From positions 62,001-126,000 of the forward strand of contig CANHQJ010000005.1 of the NCBI GenBank assembly GCA_947462875.1: 64,000 bases of DNA. The letters run 5' to 3'. Position numbers and translations under genes: made by a program. The notes under the pieces were generated by a model. The model searched no databases. It saw only the letters and a list, made by a program, of their open reading frames with translations, and was not told where the DNA came from. This document shows positions 1-13,144 of this stretch, piece after piece. Origin of the DNA: Verrucomicrobiia bacterium. Lineage in GTDB: Bacteria; Verrucomicrobiota; Verrucomicrobiia; Verrucomicrobiales; Akkermansiaceae. Within the stretch, counting starts at the first letter, position 1; every line of letters begins with the position of its first letter.

Positions 1-600
1 GCCATCGATGACCTGGATGACTGGAACCTCGTGCGTCTCGGTGTCAGAAACCGCCTGGTCACCCAGCGCAATGGCGCGAGTTATCAATGGCTTTTCATGG
101 ACACCTATCTCGACAGTTACGTCGAGGATCCTGAGCTGCAGCGCGATTTTTCCAACCTCTACAACGACATCACCTGGCTTCCTCTCCCCTGGCTGGCAGT
201 CGATCTGCAAACCCAGTTTCCCATCATCAGCAGCGGCTCCGGCTATAGCGAATTCACCACCGGTCTGCGTTTCATGCCCACGCCGAACTTTGAGTTTGCC
301 GTGCAACAACGCACCTTGAGCGGGCATCCTTACTTGCTCGATTCGAACCGCGTCAACATCCGGGCCTACAATCGCTTCAACGAAAACTGGGGCGCGGGGC
401 TGCTACACCAATGGGAATTTGATGACTCCACGCTCGAGCTGGAACAATACACCCTTCATCGCAGTTACGAAAACTGGATCGTCAGCGCCGGTCTCACTCA
501 TCGTAACAACCGCAGCCGCGATGAATACGGCTTCCTCATCAGCTTCACCCTCAAAGACTTCCCCTCCGCCTCGGTGCCGTTCAAGATTGATGCCTACTGA
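1..600 (+). CDS. lptD: LPS-assembly outer-membrane protein LptD, C-terminal part (partial)
   Basis: The reading frame is open from the first base, so the 5' part lies outside the window; about 199 C-terminal residues are visible. LptD is the outer-membrane beta-barrel that inserts lipopolysaccharide into the outer leaflet. The visible part consists of alternating short amphipathic strands rich in aromatic residues. It ends with a Y-x-W-x-V-x-A-G stretch, an N-N-R-S-R-D-E-Y-G motif and a final F-T-L-K-D-F-P strand, as LptD C-termini do. The next gene, carB, is unrelated. The assignment rests on the C-terminal pattern only; another large outer-membrane barrel is possible. Confidence 0.6.
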   Translation, partial: AIDDLDDWNLVRLGVRNRLVTQRNGASYQWLFMDTYLDSYVEDPELQRDFSNLYNDITWLPLPWLAVDLQTQFPIISSGSGYSEFTTGLRFMPTPNFEFAVQQRTLSGHPYLLDSNRVNIRAYNRFNENWGAGLLHQWEFDDSTLELEQYTLHRSYENWIVSAGLTHRNNRSRDEYGFLISFTLKDFPSASVPFKIDAY

Positions 601-758
601 GTCAAGGGGATTAGGTGTAGCGACCCAGGGCCTTTAGCATGGCCGCGCGACCGCGGAATGATGCCTCACAACAAAATTCAGCTTTTCCACATCCAATCCT
701 TTACAAATCCGCTGGTAACTGCCAAATCCCTGCGAGTTTACACCCGACACGCCCGCTT

Positions 759-3959
<3,201 letters not shown>

Positions 3960-4059
3960 ACGATTGACCCTGAGTACGCCACCACCCTTGTGCGCAAGTG
4001 CGGTGGCGTGAGGCGATTTTCCGCTTGCGGCGCGGGCAAGAACGGACGATGGTTCGGGT

Positions 4060-4731
4060 ATGTTCCTGAATACCTCTCGCAAGTCACCGTTATCGCGCCG
4101 GGATTTTCTCGCCAAGGCCGCGCTGGGCGCGGCGTTTTTCAGCACCGCGGGTGTCTATGCCGAGGCGCTCACGCAAACGCCCAAGCAGACCGAGGGACCT
4201 TTTTATCCCGATCACCTGCCGCTGGATACGGACAATGACCTCATCATTCTCAACAGCGCGCTCACACCTGCCGTGGGCGAGGTGACCTACCTGAGCGGTC
4301 GCATCCTCGATGCCCGCGGCGAACCGATGCGTGGCGTGGAAGTGGAAATCTGGCAATGCGATCACGAGGGCGCCTATCTCCACAGCAAGGGCCAGAGCGG
4401 CGACAAGCGCGACAAGAACTTCCAGGGCTTCGGCCGCTTCGTGACGGGCGAAAAAGGCGAGTATCTGTTCCGCACGATCAAGCCCGTGAGCTATCCCGGG
4501 CGCAGTCCGCACATTCACTACAAGATCAAATCGAAAGGCAAGGATCTGTTAGTGACGCAGTGCTACATCAAGGGTGACGAGCGGAATGCGAAGGACATGG
4601 TGTTCAAGAACATCAAGGACGAAAAAGCGCGCGCCTCGGTGGAGGTGGCATTCGTGCCTCTGGCGAACAGCAAGGCCGGCGAACTCACCGCGCGATTCGA
4701 TGTGGTGCTGGGCCTCACGCCGGAAGGGTGA
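4060..4731 (+). CDS. Tat-exported intradiol ring-cleavage dioxygenase (protocatechuate 3,4-dioxygenase-like)
   Basis: A 223 aa protein of the non-haem Fe(III) intradiol dioxygenase family, which opens catechol-type rings between the two hydroxyls. A twin-arginine signal (SRRDFL, residues 12-17, then a hydrophobic stretch to about 35) predicts export of the folded enzyme. Family motifs follow: TEGPFYP (44-50), GAYLH (105-109), FQGFGRF and YPGRSPHIH (145-153). Tyr106, Tyr145, His151 and His153 are the likely iron ligands. There is one subunit gene only and no neighbouring aromatic pathway genes, so the real substrate is unknown. Confidence 0.88.
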   Translation: MFLNTSRKSPLSRRDFLAKAALGAAFFSTAGVYAEALTQTPKQTEGPFYPDHLPLDTDNDLIILNSALTPAVGEVTYLSGRILDARGEPMRGVEVEIWQCDHEGAYLHSKGQSGDKRDKNFQGFGRFVTGEKGEYLFRTIKPVSYPGRSPHIHYKIKSKGKDLLVTQCYIKGDERNAKDMVFKNIKDEKARASVEVAFVPLANSKAGELTARFDVVLGLTPEG

Positions 4732-4825
4732 GAAGGCGGCATCGTCGTTCGCCGCTGAGCGGATTTGCGGCATGTTTGCTGATGAATTACCGGCATTGCC
4801 GACGTATCTCTCTCTGTCTCGCATC

Positions 4826-5842
4826 ATGAAACTTCTATCACGCACCCTTTTTCCGTTAGGCCTGTTGTTCGCAGGCACGGGGATGATGTGCGCACAAGGA
4901 CCTCCTGCGTCGGTGAAAGCGGAGACCTTCCGGGTCCGCAGTGCTCCGTTTGACGAAACGATCCAGACGGTGGGCACTTTGCGCGCGAATGAGGCGGTGA
5001 CCCTGGTGGCGGAGTCATCGAATCGACTGGCGAAAGTCCTATGTGCCGAGGGCACGCAGGTCGAGGCAGGGGCGGTGCTTTTCCAGCTCGATGATGCCGA
5101 ACTGCGGAGCGAGCTGCAAGAGATCGAATCACGCCTGGCCCTGGCTCTCGCGAACAAGCAGCGTGCCGAGGAATTGCTGCCGAGCAAGGCGATCAGCCAA
5201 CTGGAAGCAGACGTGGCGTCAGCGGAGTGGCGTGTGCTGGATGCGCAAAAGCAAACGAAGTTGGTGCAGATCGCGCGGGCGAAAATCGTGGCACCCTTTG
5301 CGGGAAAACTGGGCACGCGCAAGGTCAGCGAGGGTGCCTATCTCACGCCCAGCTTGCCCTTGATCGATCTGCAGGATCTCTCGCGGATCAAGGTCGATAT
5401 CTCGCTGCCGGAACGCTATGTGCCGGTGATCAAGGAGAAGCAGAAGTTTACGTTTACCGTGGCCGGTCAAGGTCAGGTGCGCGAGGGTGAGATCACGGTG
5501 ATCGAGCCGGTGATCGATCCACGGACGCGCAGTTTGTTCGTCACCGGCGTTTGCACGAAGCCCGAGGGTCTGGTGCCCGGCGGCTTTGCCGATGTGACGA
5601 TCCCCATCGCCGCCGCGTCTTCCCTGATGGTGCCCACGCAGGCGATCGTGCCATCGCCGCGCGGACATGGCGTCTATCTCATCATCGATGGCAAGGCGCA
5701 GTTCCGCGATGTCACCATCGGCACACGCACGGAGCAGCAGGTGCAAATCCTGCGAGGCCTCGCCGAGGGCGACGTGGTGGCCACCACCAATCTCAACCGC
5801 ATCCGCCCTGGCGTGGAGGTATCCATCGTAGCCGCGCCATGA
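4826..5842 (+). CDS. RND efflux periplasmic adaptor (membrane fusion protein)
   Basis: A 338 aa adaptor that links an inner-membrane RND pump to an outer-membrane channel. It has an N-terminal signal peptide, a barrel-sandwich (lipoyl-like) half ending G-x-Q-V-E-A-G, a short alpha-helical hairpin at about 95-150, and the returning half with APFAGKLGTR, then beta-barrel and membrane-proximal regions. The ORF runs upstream to 4574, inside the dioxygenase gene; the ATG at 4826 is chosen because a signal peptide begins there. Its TGA overlaps the pump gene start in ATGA, so the two are translationally coupled. No TolC-like gene is adjacent. Confidence 0.92.
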   Translation: MKLLSRTLFPLGLLFAGTGMMCAQGPPASVKAETFRVRSAPFDETIQTVGTLRANEAVTLVAESSNRLAKVLCAEGTQVEAGAVLFQLDDAELRSELQEIESRLALALANKQRAEELLPSKAISQLEADVASAEWRVLDAQKQTKLVQIARAKIVAPFAGKLGTRKVSEGAYLTPSLPLIDLQDLSRIKVDISLPERYVPVIKEKQKFTFTVAGQGQVREGEITVIEPVIDPRTRSLFVTGVCTKPEGLVPGGFADVTIPIAAASSLMVPTQAIVPSPRGHGVYLIIDGKAQFRDVTIGTRTEQQVQILRGLAEGDVVATTNLNRIRPGVEVSIVAAP

Positions 5843-8800
5843 ATTTGTCCGATGTCTGCATACGCCGTCCGGTGTTGGCCATCGTGATGTCGGTGATCAT
5901 CGTGCTGTTTGGCGCGACGGGATTTTACTACCTCGGCGTGCGGGAATACCCGGCGGTGGACCCTCCCATCATCACGGTGCAAACGACCTACCCTGGCGCG
6001 AATCCGGATGTGGTGGCGGCGCAGATCACCGAGCCGCTGGAGCAGGTGATCAACGGCATTTCCGGCATCCGCACGCTGAGTTCGGAATCGCGTGAGGAAC
6101 GCAGCACCATCACGGTGGAGTTCACGCTGGATTCCGATCTCGATGCCGCCGCCAACGATGTGCGCGACCGCGTCTCCCGTGCGGCGCGCAATTTGCCCGT
6201 GGATGCGAATCCGCCGGTGGTGGAAAAAGCGGATGCGGACTCGATGCCGATTGTGTTTCTCTCGATGGAAAGCGAGAAGCGCGGTATCCTGGAAGTGAGT
6301 GATTTCGCGGATCGGGTGGTGCGTGAGCGGATGGAGACGATACCCGGCGTTTCCTCGATCCGGATTTTCGGGGAAAAGCGCTACGCGATGCGCTTGTGGA
6401 TGGATCCGGTGAAGATGGCGGTGCATCGCATCACGCCGCAGGATGTGCAGGAGGCGCTGGATCGCGAAAATGTCGATTTGCCCAGCGGCCGTATCGAGGG
6501 CGCGAACAATGAATTGACCTTGCGCACGCTCGGTCGGTTGAAAACGCCGCAGGAGTTCGACGCGCTGATCATACGCCAGGAAAACGGCCGGCAGATTTTG
6601 TTTCGAGACATCGGCTACGCCGAGCTCGGCCCGGAGGTTCTGCGCACGGGTCTGAAGGCCAAGGGCAATCCGAAGATCGGCGTGGCGCTGATTCCGCAGC
6701 CGAACACCAATGCGATCGCGATCGCGGATGAGTTCTATCGCCGCATGGAGCAGGTGCGCAAGGAACTGCCCGATGACATCACGGTGGAAATCGGCTACGA
6801 CTTCACCCGCTTCGTGCGCAGCAGCGTGCGCGAGGTGAAGGAGACGCTGGTCGTGGCGTTTGTGTTGGTGGCATTGATCATCTTCGGATTCCTGCGCGAC
6901 TGGCGCTCCACCATCATCCCGGTGCTCGCCATTCCCGTGAGCATCATCGCCGGATTTTTCATCATGTATGTGGCGGGGTTTTCGATCAATGTGCTCACGC
7001 TCGTGGCCATCGTGCTCTCGATCGGTCTCGTCTGTGATGATGCCATCGTCGTCCTGGAAAACATCTACGCGAAGATCGAGGCCGGCCTCTCGCCGCTGGA
7101 GGCCGCACAAGAGGGCTCGCGGGAAATCTATTTCGCGGTGATCTCCACCACCGTGGCTCTCGCGGCGGTGTTCACGCCGCTGGTCTTCCTCTCCGGATTG
7201 ACAGGGCGCTTGTTTCGCGAATTCGGCATCACCATCGCCGGCTGTGTGATTGTCTCGGCCTTCGTCGCCCTGACCCTGTCGCCGATGATGTGCCGCTACC
7301 TGCTCAAGCCGCACGGTGATCATCCGCACTGGCTCTATCGCTCCACCGAGCCGTTTTTCCGCTGGCTGACCGCCAGCTATCGTGCGATGCTGACTCCGTT
7401 TCTGCGCTGGCGCTGGCTGGCCTGGCCGATTCTGTTAGGCAGTGGCTATCTGATCTGGCAAATGGCGATCATCCTGCCACGCGAGCTCGCTCCGCTGGAA
7501 GACCGGGAAAACATCCGCGTCAACATCACCGCACCCGAGGGGGCGACGATGGAATACACCGAGAGCTGGATGGAAAAAATCGATACCTACGTCAACGACA
7601 ACGTGCCGGAAACCTATCGGACTTTCAGCATTCTGGGCGGCGGCATGGGGCGCACCGATGCCAATGCGGCGATCCAAAACATCTACCTCACCGCGCCCTC
7701 GGAGCGCAAACGCAGCCAGGCGGAAATCGCCGAGCAGGTCACGCGCGACATGGCCCAGTTCACCGGCGTGCGCGCATTCCCGACACAGCCGCCGACGATC
7801 GGCGATCGCCGCGCCGGGCAGCCGCTGGCCTATGTGTTGCAGGCACCGGACTTCGAATCCATGGTGCAGGTCCTGCCGAAATTCCTCGAAGCCGCGAGCA
7901 AGAGTCCCAAGCTGCGGCAAATCGATGCCGATCTCAAAGTCAACCGGCCCGAGGGCGTCATCTCGATCAACCGGCAGCGCGCCGCCGAGTTGGGCGTGTC
8001 GGTGCAGGAAATCGCCCGCACCATGGAATACGCCTATTCCGGCAGGCGCTTCGGGTATTTCCTCAAAAACGGGAAGCAGTACCAGGTCATCGCACAAATC
8101 CAGCGCGAGGACCGCAACGATCCCGGAGATTTGAAAAACCTCTACGTGCGCACTCCCGCAGGCGGCATGGTCTCGCTCGATAACTTTGTCAGCTTCAGCG
8201 AATCCGCCAGCCCGGCCGCGATCTTCCGTTTCAACCGCTCCGTCTCCGCGACCATCAGCGGCACTCCTGCGCCGGGCTTTACGTTAGGCGACGGCATCAC
8301 GGAGCTGGACCGCATCGCCGCCGAGATCCTGCCGGAAAATTTCCGCACCTCCCTCTCCGGTCAGTCGCGCGACTTTGCGGATAGCTCCTCCTCCCTGCTG
8401 TTCGCCTTCGTGCTGGCATTGCTGATCATCTACCTCATCCTCGCGGCGCAATTCGAAAGTTTCCGCGATCCGCTCATCATCATCCTCACCGTGCCCTTGT
8501 CCCTGGCGGGCGCTCTGCTTTCCCTCCACTGGACCGGACAAACGTTGAATGTTTTCAGTCAGATCGGCATCATCATGCTCATTGGCATCGTCACGAAAAA
8601 CGGCATTCTCATCGTGGAATTCGCCAATCAGCAGCGCGATGCCGGATTGGGAAAACGGGAAGCCGTGCTCGAGGCCTCGATCAGCCGTTTCCGCCCGATT
8701 CTGATGACCAGCCTCTCGACGATTTTCGGCATCCTGCCCATCGCCCTTTCCCTCGGCGGTGCCGGGACATCGCGCCAATCGCTGGGCATCGCGGTGGTAG

Positions 8801-8898
8801 GCGGTCTCCTGGTATCGGGTTTCCTCACGTTGTTTGTCGTGCCCGCCGTCTATGCCCTGTTCTCCAGCAAGCACCGCCACACGGGGCAGGAACCGTAA
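5839..8898 (+). CDS. RND multidrug efflux permease (AcrB/MexB-like)
   Basis: A 1019 aa inner-membrane proton-driven exporter of the hydrophobe/amphiphile efflux family. TM1 is at about 10-30. Two large periplasmic loops alternate with blocks of six or so membrane helices. GLVCDDAIVVLENIY in the TM4 region carries the paired Asp residues of the proton relay, and the second half ends with the matching helix block (IGIVTKNGILIVEFAN). The ATG at 5839 overlaps the adaptor stop by 4 bp. Substrate cannot be told from sequence. Confidence 0.95.
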   Translation: MNLSDVCIRRPVLAIVMSVIIVLFGATGFYYLGVREYPAVDPPIITVQTTYPGANPDVVAAQITEPLEQVINGISGIRTLSSESREERSTITVEFTLDSDLDAAANDVRDRVSRAARNLPVDANPPVVEKADADSMPIVFLSMESEKRGILEVSDFADRVVRERMETIPGVSSIRIFGEKRYAMRLWMDPVKMAVHRITPQDVQEALDRENVDLPSGRIEGANNELTLRTLGRLKTPQEFDALIIRQENGRQILFRDIGYAELGPEVLRTGLKAKGNPKIGVALIPQPNTNAIAIADEFYRRMEQVRKELPDDITVEIGYDFTRFVRSSVREVKETLVVAFVLVALIIFGFLRDWRSTIIPVLAIPVSIIAGFFIMYVAGFSINVLTLVAIVLSIGLVCDDAIVVLENIYAKIEAGLSPLEAAQEGSREIYFAVISTTVALAAVFTPLVFLSGLTGRLFREFGITIAGCVIVSAFVALTLSPMMCRYLLKPHGDHPHWLYRSTEPFFRWLTASYRAMLTPFLRWRWLAWPILLGSGYLIWQMAIILPRELAPLEDRENIRVNITAPEGATMEYTESWMEKIDTYVNDNVPETYRTFSILGGGMGRTDANAAIQNIYLTAPSERKRSQAEIAEQVTRDMAQFTGVRAFPTQPPTIGDRRAGQPLAYVLQAPDFESMVQVLPKFLEAASKSPKLRQIDADLKVNRPEGVISINRQRAAELGVSVQEIARTMEYAYSGRRFGYFLKNGKQYQVIAQIQREDRNDPGDLKNLYVRTPAGGMVSLDNFVSFSESASPAAIFRFNRSVSATISGTPAPGFTLGDGITELDRIAAEILPENFRTSLSGQSRDFADSSSSLLFAFVLALLIIYLILAAQFESFRDPLIIILTVPLSLAGALLSLHWTGQTLNVFSQIGIIMLIGIVTKNGILIVEFANQQRDAGLGKREAVLEASISRFRPILMTSLSTIFGILPIALSLGGAGTSRQSLGIAVVGGLLVSGFLTLFVVPAVYALFSSKHRHTGQEP

Positions 8899-9030
8899 AT
8901 TTCCCCTCAGGTTCATCCGCGATGAAAAGTAGCGGCTGATGACACAGTATCTTCCACGGACACCGTGAAATCAGGAGCATCCATGATAGGCTCCTGTCAG
9001 AAAACGTTCCGGCAACCACTTCCTTCCTCT

Positions 9031-10479
9031 ATGAAACCGACAGTCCCCACGTATGATCAGCTGATGCTGCAGACACGGCGTCACTTCCTCGGCAGCACAG
9101 GCCTGGGGCTCGGTGCGATGGCGATGGCGCAGATGTTCGGCACCGGCCAAGCGTCCGCGTCTGCCGCTGGCATTCTCGGCGCGCCGCACCATTTCGCCAA
9201 GGTGAAGCGTGTGATCTATCTGTTTCAGGCCGGCGGACCGTCGCATCTGGAGACCTTCGATGACAAGCCGGTGCTGCGCGAGGGACATGGCAAGGCCTTG
9301 CCGAAGTCGGTCATCGGCAATCAACGCCTCTCGACCATGAGCGGCAATCAGAGCCTGTTGCCCATGGCCGGCTCGTTCGCGAAGTTTACCAAGAGCGGCA
9401 AGTGCGGCACCTCCATCAGCGACACCCTGCCGCACACACAGAAGATCGCCGATGAGATTTGTGTGATCCGCAGCATGCACACCGAGGCGATCAATCACGA
9501 CCCCGCGATCACCTTTTTCTGCTCCGGCAGTCAGATACCCGGGCGCCCGTCGATGGGAGCCTGGGCCTCGTACGGCCTGGGCAGCCTCAATCAAAATCTC
9601 CCCGGCTTCATCGTGCTGGTCTCGAAAAATGCCAGTCGCGATCAACCGCTCTACACCCGCTTGTGGGGATCCGGCTTTCTTCCCAGCGAGCACCAGGGCG
9701 TGCAGTTCCGTTCCGGCAAGGAGCCGGTGCTTTATCTCACCAATCCCGAGGGAGTCTCGCCGCACGTGCGCCGCAGCATGCTCGATGCCCTGGGCAAACT
9801 CAACATGGACCAGGCCGCGCAAGAGCTGGATCCGGAGATCAACGCCCGCATCGCCCAGGCGGAGATGGCGTTCCGCATGCAAACCAGCGTGCCGGATGCC
9901 ACGGACCTTTCCGACGAAAGCGAGGAAACCTTCGCCCTCTACGGACCTGACTCGAAAACGCCCGGCACCTACGCGGCGAATTGTTTGTTAGCCCGCCGCC
10001 TGATCGAGCGCGACGTGCGTTTTGTGCAACTCTTCCATCAGGGCTGGGACCAGCACGGCGATGTGGTGGGTGGCATTACCCGCCAATGCAAACAAACCGA
10101 TCAGGCCTCCGCCGCGTTGGTGATGGACCTGAAACGCCGCGGCCTGCTCGATGACACGCTTGTCGTCTGGGGCGGCGAGTTCGGCCGCACCGCCTATTCT
10201 CAGGGGAAAATGAGTGCCAACAATTACGGCCGCGATCACCACCCGCGCTGCTTCAGCATTTGGCTCGCCGGCGCCGGCATCAAGGGTGGCATCTCGCACG
10301 GCCTCACCGATGAATACGGCTACAACATCCTCGATGGCGCCGTGCACGTGCACGACCTGCACGCCACCATGCTGCACCTGATGGGCGTGGATCACGAAAA
10401 ACTCGTGTATAAATTCCAGGGCCGCTACTTCCGTCTCACCGATATCGCCGGGCACATCGTGAAGCCGATCTTGGCCTAG
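9031..10479 (+). CDS. DUF1501 domain protein, Tat-type signal
   Basis: A 482 aa member of the DUF1501 family, a sulfatase/alkaline-phosphatase-fold group abundant in Planctomycetes and Verrucomicrobia. A Tat-like leader (TRRHFLGSTGLGLG) is followed by family blocks such as YLFQAGGPSHLETFDDKP and VVWGGEFGRT near residue 400, then the DHHPRCFSIWLAGAGIKGG block. An in-frame ATG at 8965 would add 22 residues, but the leader fits the 9031 start better. DUF1501 genes usually sit beside a DUF1549/DUF1553 gene; here that partner type is about 25 kb away (35903), so this copy stands alone. Biochemical role unproven. Confidence 0.9.
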   Translation: MKPTVPTYDQLMLQTRRHFLGSTGLGLGAMAMAQMFGTGQASASAAGILGAPHHFAKVKRVIYLFQAGGPSHLETFDDKPVLREGHGKALPKSVIGNQRLSTMSGNQSLLPMAGSFAKFTKSGKCGTSISDTLPHTQKIADEICVIRSMHTEAINHDPAITFFCSGSQIPGRPSMGAWASYGLGSLNQNLPGFIVLVSKNASRDQPLYTRLWGSGFLPSEHQGVQFRSGKEPVLYLTNPEGVSPHVRRSMLDALGKLNMDQAAQELDPEINARIAQAEMAFRMQTSVPDATDLSDESEETFALYGPDSKTPGTYAANCLLARRLIERDVRFVQLFHQGWDQHGDVVGGITRQCKQTDQASAALVMDLKRRGLLDDTLVVWGGEFGRTAYSQGKMSANNYGRDHHPRCFSIWLAGAGIKGGISHGLTDEYGYNILDGAVHVHDLHATMLHLMGVDHEKLVYKFQGRYFRLTDIAGHIVKPILA

Positions 10480-10577
10480 GTAAGGCGATGTTCCTGTGAG
10501 AGAGCGTGGCGAGCACGTTCTGACATACCGGCATGACCGCCCTTGTCATCGGTCCGCCGCTGTGCTACAGGAAAGGC

Positions 10578-11189
10578 ATGTCGCGCGAGACCATTTTGGC
10601 CAAGGTGAAACAAGCAACGCAAGGGATAGGGGATAAAGCTGCCTATCCTGCGTATGATGTCAGTGATCTTCATTCGGCTCCTCGCTTGGAAGGCACGGGC
10701 TTGTGGGAGATTTTCGCGCGTAATTTCCGTGCGGTAAATGGCAAGACCATGCGTTCGCTGGGAGAATTGCTGGCATTTTTGCAAAGCACGCAGCAGACCT
10801 GCGGCTACTGCGATCCGGTCCTGTGGGATGCCGTGGGCAAAGGATTGAGCGAAGCCGGATTGACAGTGGAAACGGTGTATGACCGCGACCAATACGATCG
10901 CTATCAGTTCGGCATCACGCGCGCCACCGGGGCGATCGCGGAATCGGGCTCCCTGATTCTCGATGACGATCAGACCTCGGACCGCCTCGCGGCTTTATCG
11001 CCGTGGACGCACGTCGCCGTGTTGTCAGAGACTTCGATTCACCGGACCATTCCTGAGGCGATCGATGCGTTAGGAGACGCGCCCAACATCATCTGGGCGA
11101 CGGGTCCCTCGAAAACGGCGGACGTGGAAGGCATTCTCATCGAAGGCGTGCACGGTCCCGGCGAGCAGATCGCCTTGTGCCTCGCGTAA
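10578..11189 (+). CDS. LUD domain protein (LutC/YkgG family)
   Basis: A 203 aa protein of the LutC/YkgG group, a subunit of the iron-sulfur lactate oxidation system LutABC in other bacteria. The family signature is the C-terminal segment with ATGPSKTADVEGILIEGVHG, where glycine and acidic residues are conserved, and an ATGAIAESGSL block at about 115-125. The start at 10578 is chosen over 10533 because AGGAAAGG-like purines (10568-10575) precede it. LutA and LutB are not adjacent, so either the other subunits lie elsewhere or this copy has another role. Confidence 0.85.
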   Translation: MSRETILAKVKQATQGIGDKAAYPAYDVSDLHSAPRLEGTGLWEIFARNFRAVNGKTMRSLGELLAFLQSTQQTCGYCDPVLWDAVGKGLSEAGLTVETVYDRDQYDRYQFGITRATGAIAESGSLILDDDQTSDRLAALSPWTHVAVLSETSIHRTIPEAIDALGDAPNIIWATGPSKTADVEGILIEGVHGPGEQIALCLA

Positions 11190-11268
11190 CGGCAGGGACC
11201 GCCTTTTTGACACTCATGACGTCTTTTTATCGTAAGATCAGCAAGGCTTTGGGCGTTAGTGATTGATC

Positions 11269-13092
11269 ATGAAACCCACTCTATTTTCCTCTCTGGCATG
11301 TGCCGTACTTTCCCTAGCCCACGCTGACTCGTTTTTGGTGGAAGCGGAACAATTTTCGCAGAAAGGCGGCTGGATGGTGGACACCCAGTTCATCGAAACC
11401 ATGGGCTCGCCCTACCTGATCGCGCACGGCATGGGCAAGCCGGTGGCCGATGCCACCACCGCCGTGAACGTGCCCGGCGATGGCAACTACCAGGTCTGGG
11501 TCCGCACCATCGACTGGACCAAGCGCCTCAAGCGCAACGACAGCGCCGGCACTTTTTCCGTATCGGTGAACGGCAAGGATCTCGGCACTGTCCTGGGCCA
11601 GGGGAATACGGCTTGGTCATGGGTGAAGGCCGGCAAGGTGGATTTGAAAAAAGGCCAAGCGGAACTGGCACTCAAGGACCTCACGGGATTCGACGGCCGT
11701 GTCGATGCGATCCTTTTCAGCAGTGAAGCCTCCTTCACCCCGCCGGAAAAATGCATGTTGCAGGATCGTTCCTCCTGGAAAATCGCTGGAGCGCCTGCGG
11801 CCATCGAAGATGCCGGAACCTATGACCTCGTGGTGGTGGGTGGTGGCTACGGCGGCATGGGAGCTGCCATTTCCGCGGCACGGCTCGGAGCCAAGGTGGC
11901 CCTGATCCAAAACCGCAAGGTTCTGGGCGGCAACGGTTCGTCAGAAGTGCGCGTCTGGGCCAAGGGCGATACGCCACCCAGCGAATACGCCCTTTCCGAT
12001 ATCGTCAATGAGTTCCAGGACGACGCGAAGGCCTCGCCCGCGCCAGCCGAACAATTTGAAGACGAGAAAAAGGAAAAAATCGTGCGCGCGGAAAAAAACA
12101 TCACCTTGTTTCTCGGCCACCATGCCTACGGGCTCGATCTGAAAGGCGGTGCCATCAGCGCGGTGAACGTGCTGGAAGTGGAGTCGGGCAAAAACAAAAA
12201 AATCTCTGGCGTCTTGTTTGCGGATTGCACCGGTCACGGATTCATCGGCCAATGGGCCAAGGCGGATTCCACCATGGAGGAAAAAGGCCGCATGGGCATG
12301 AGCAACATGTGGATGTGGGAAAACCGCGACAAACCCGTGGCCTTCCCTCCGCAAAAATGGATGCTTTCTCTCACGGAAAAAGACTTCCCCCATCCCCGCC
12401 GCGGTCACGCAGAGTGGTTCTGGGAAAGTGGTTTTGACCGCCACCCCATCGAGGAGCTCGAAATCACCCGCGACTGGAATTTGATCTCCGCCTACAGCGC
12501 CTTCAGTGCCATGAAAAACTACGGTGCCCACAGCGCGCGCGATCCCCAGCAGCATGCCAATGCAGACATGGTCTGGCTCGCCTACGTCGGCGGAACCCGC
12601 GAAACCCAGCAGTTGTTAGGCGATGTCATCCTCAGCGGCGCAAACATCGAAAAGGACAAAACCGTGTTCCCCGATGGCTGCGTGCTCACCACCTGGTCCA
12701 TCGACCTTCACATTCCCGAGCAAAAATACGTCCAGGGCAATCCCGAGCATCCTTTCATCTCCAAGGCCATCCATCGCCACGCCATCGACAAACGCATCGG
12801 CTACCCCATTCCCTACCGCTGCTTCTACTCGCGCAACGTGCCGAATCTGTTCATGGCCGGTCGCAATATCAGCGTGGATCGCGATGCTCTCGGCACCATC
12901 CGCGTGATGAACACCATCGGCATGATGGGCGTCTGTGTCGGTCGCAGCGCCGCGCTGTGCCGTGTGCACGACTGCCTGCCTCGCGACATCTACGCGAAGC
13001 ACCTCGATCAGGCCAAGCACCTGTGGAAACTTCCCGGCAAGGAGCGCTTTGCCTCGCTGACCGAGATGAAAAAAGCGCTGCCCTCGAAGTAA
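11269..13092 (+). CDS. Secreted FAD-dependent oxidoreductase with N-terminal CBM-like domain
   Basis: A 607 aa protein of the FAD_oxidored group. After a signal peptide (1-19) comes a beta-sandwich-like module at about 20-155, starting FLVEAEQF and containing DGNYQVWVRTIDW, which resembles carbohydrate-binding-like modules. The flavin domain starts near 185 with YDLVVVGGGYGGMGAA, the ADP-binding GxGxxG fold, followed by GGNGSSEVR. The C-terminal part has NLFMAGRNISVDRDALGTIRV, a typical flavin-contacting segment. The context of sugar-active and DUF1501 proteins suggests oxidation of a polysaccharide-derived compound; the substrate is not known. Confidence 0.85.
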   Translation: MKPTLFSSLACAVLSLAHADSFLVEAEQFSQKGGWMVDTQFIETMGSPYLIAHGMGKPVADATTAVNVPGDGNYQVWVRTIDWTKRLKRNDSAGTFSVSVNGKDLGTVLGQGNTAWSWVKAGKVDLKKGQAELALKDLTGFDGRVDAILFSSEASFTPPEKCMLQDRSSWKIAGAPAAIEDAGTYDLVVVGGGYGGMGAAISAARLGAKVALIQNRKVLGGNGSSEVRVWAKGDTPPSEYALSDIVNEFQDDAKASPAPAEQFEDEKKEKIVRAEKNITLFLGHHAYGLDLKGGAISAVNVLEVESGKNKKISGVLFADCTGHGFIGQWAKADSTMEEKGRMGMSNMWMWENRDKPVAFPPQKWMLSLTEKDFPHPRRGHAEWFWESGFDRHPIEELEITRDWNLISAYSAFSAMKNYGAHSARDPQQHANADMVWLAYVGGTRETQQLLGDVILSGANIEKDKTVFPDGCVLTTWSIDLHIPEQKYVQGNPEHPFISKAIHRHAIDKRIGYPIPYRCFYSRNVPNLFMAGRNISVDRDALGTIRVMNTIGMMGVCVGRSAALCRVHDCLPRDIYAKHLDQAKHLWKLPGKERFASLTEMKKALPSK

Positions 13093-13144
13093 GCGCTCGC
13101 CGAGCCCGGCGAAGCGCGCATTCCCGATGGACACTCCCCCCGAC

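Noticed and set aside
639-758. An N-terminal extension of CarB by 40 residues
   Set aside because: The extension has no similarity to CarB; the 759 ATG gives the standard N-terminus.
5674-7329. A 551-codon minus-strand ORF
   Set aside because: Antisense to the RND pump gene; the composition is Arg/His-rich, typical of a shadow frame in GC-rich DNA.
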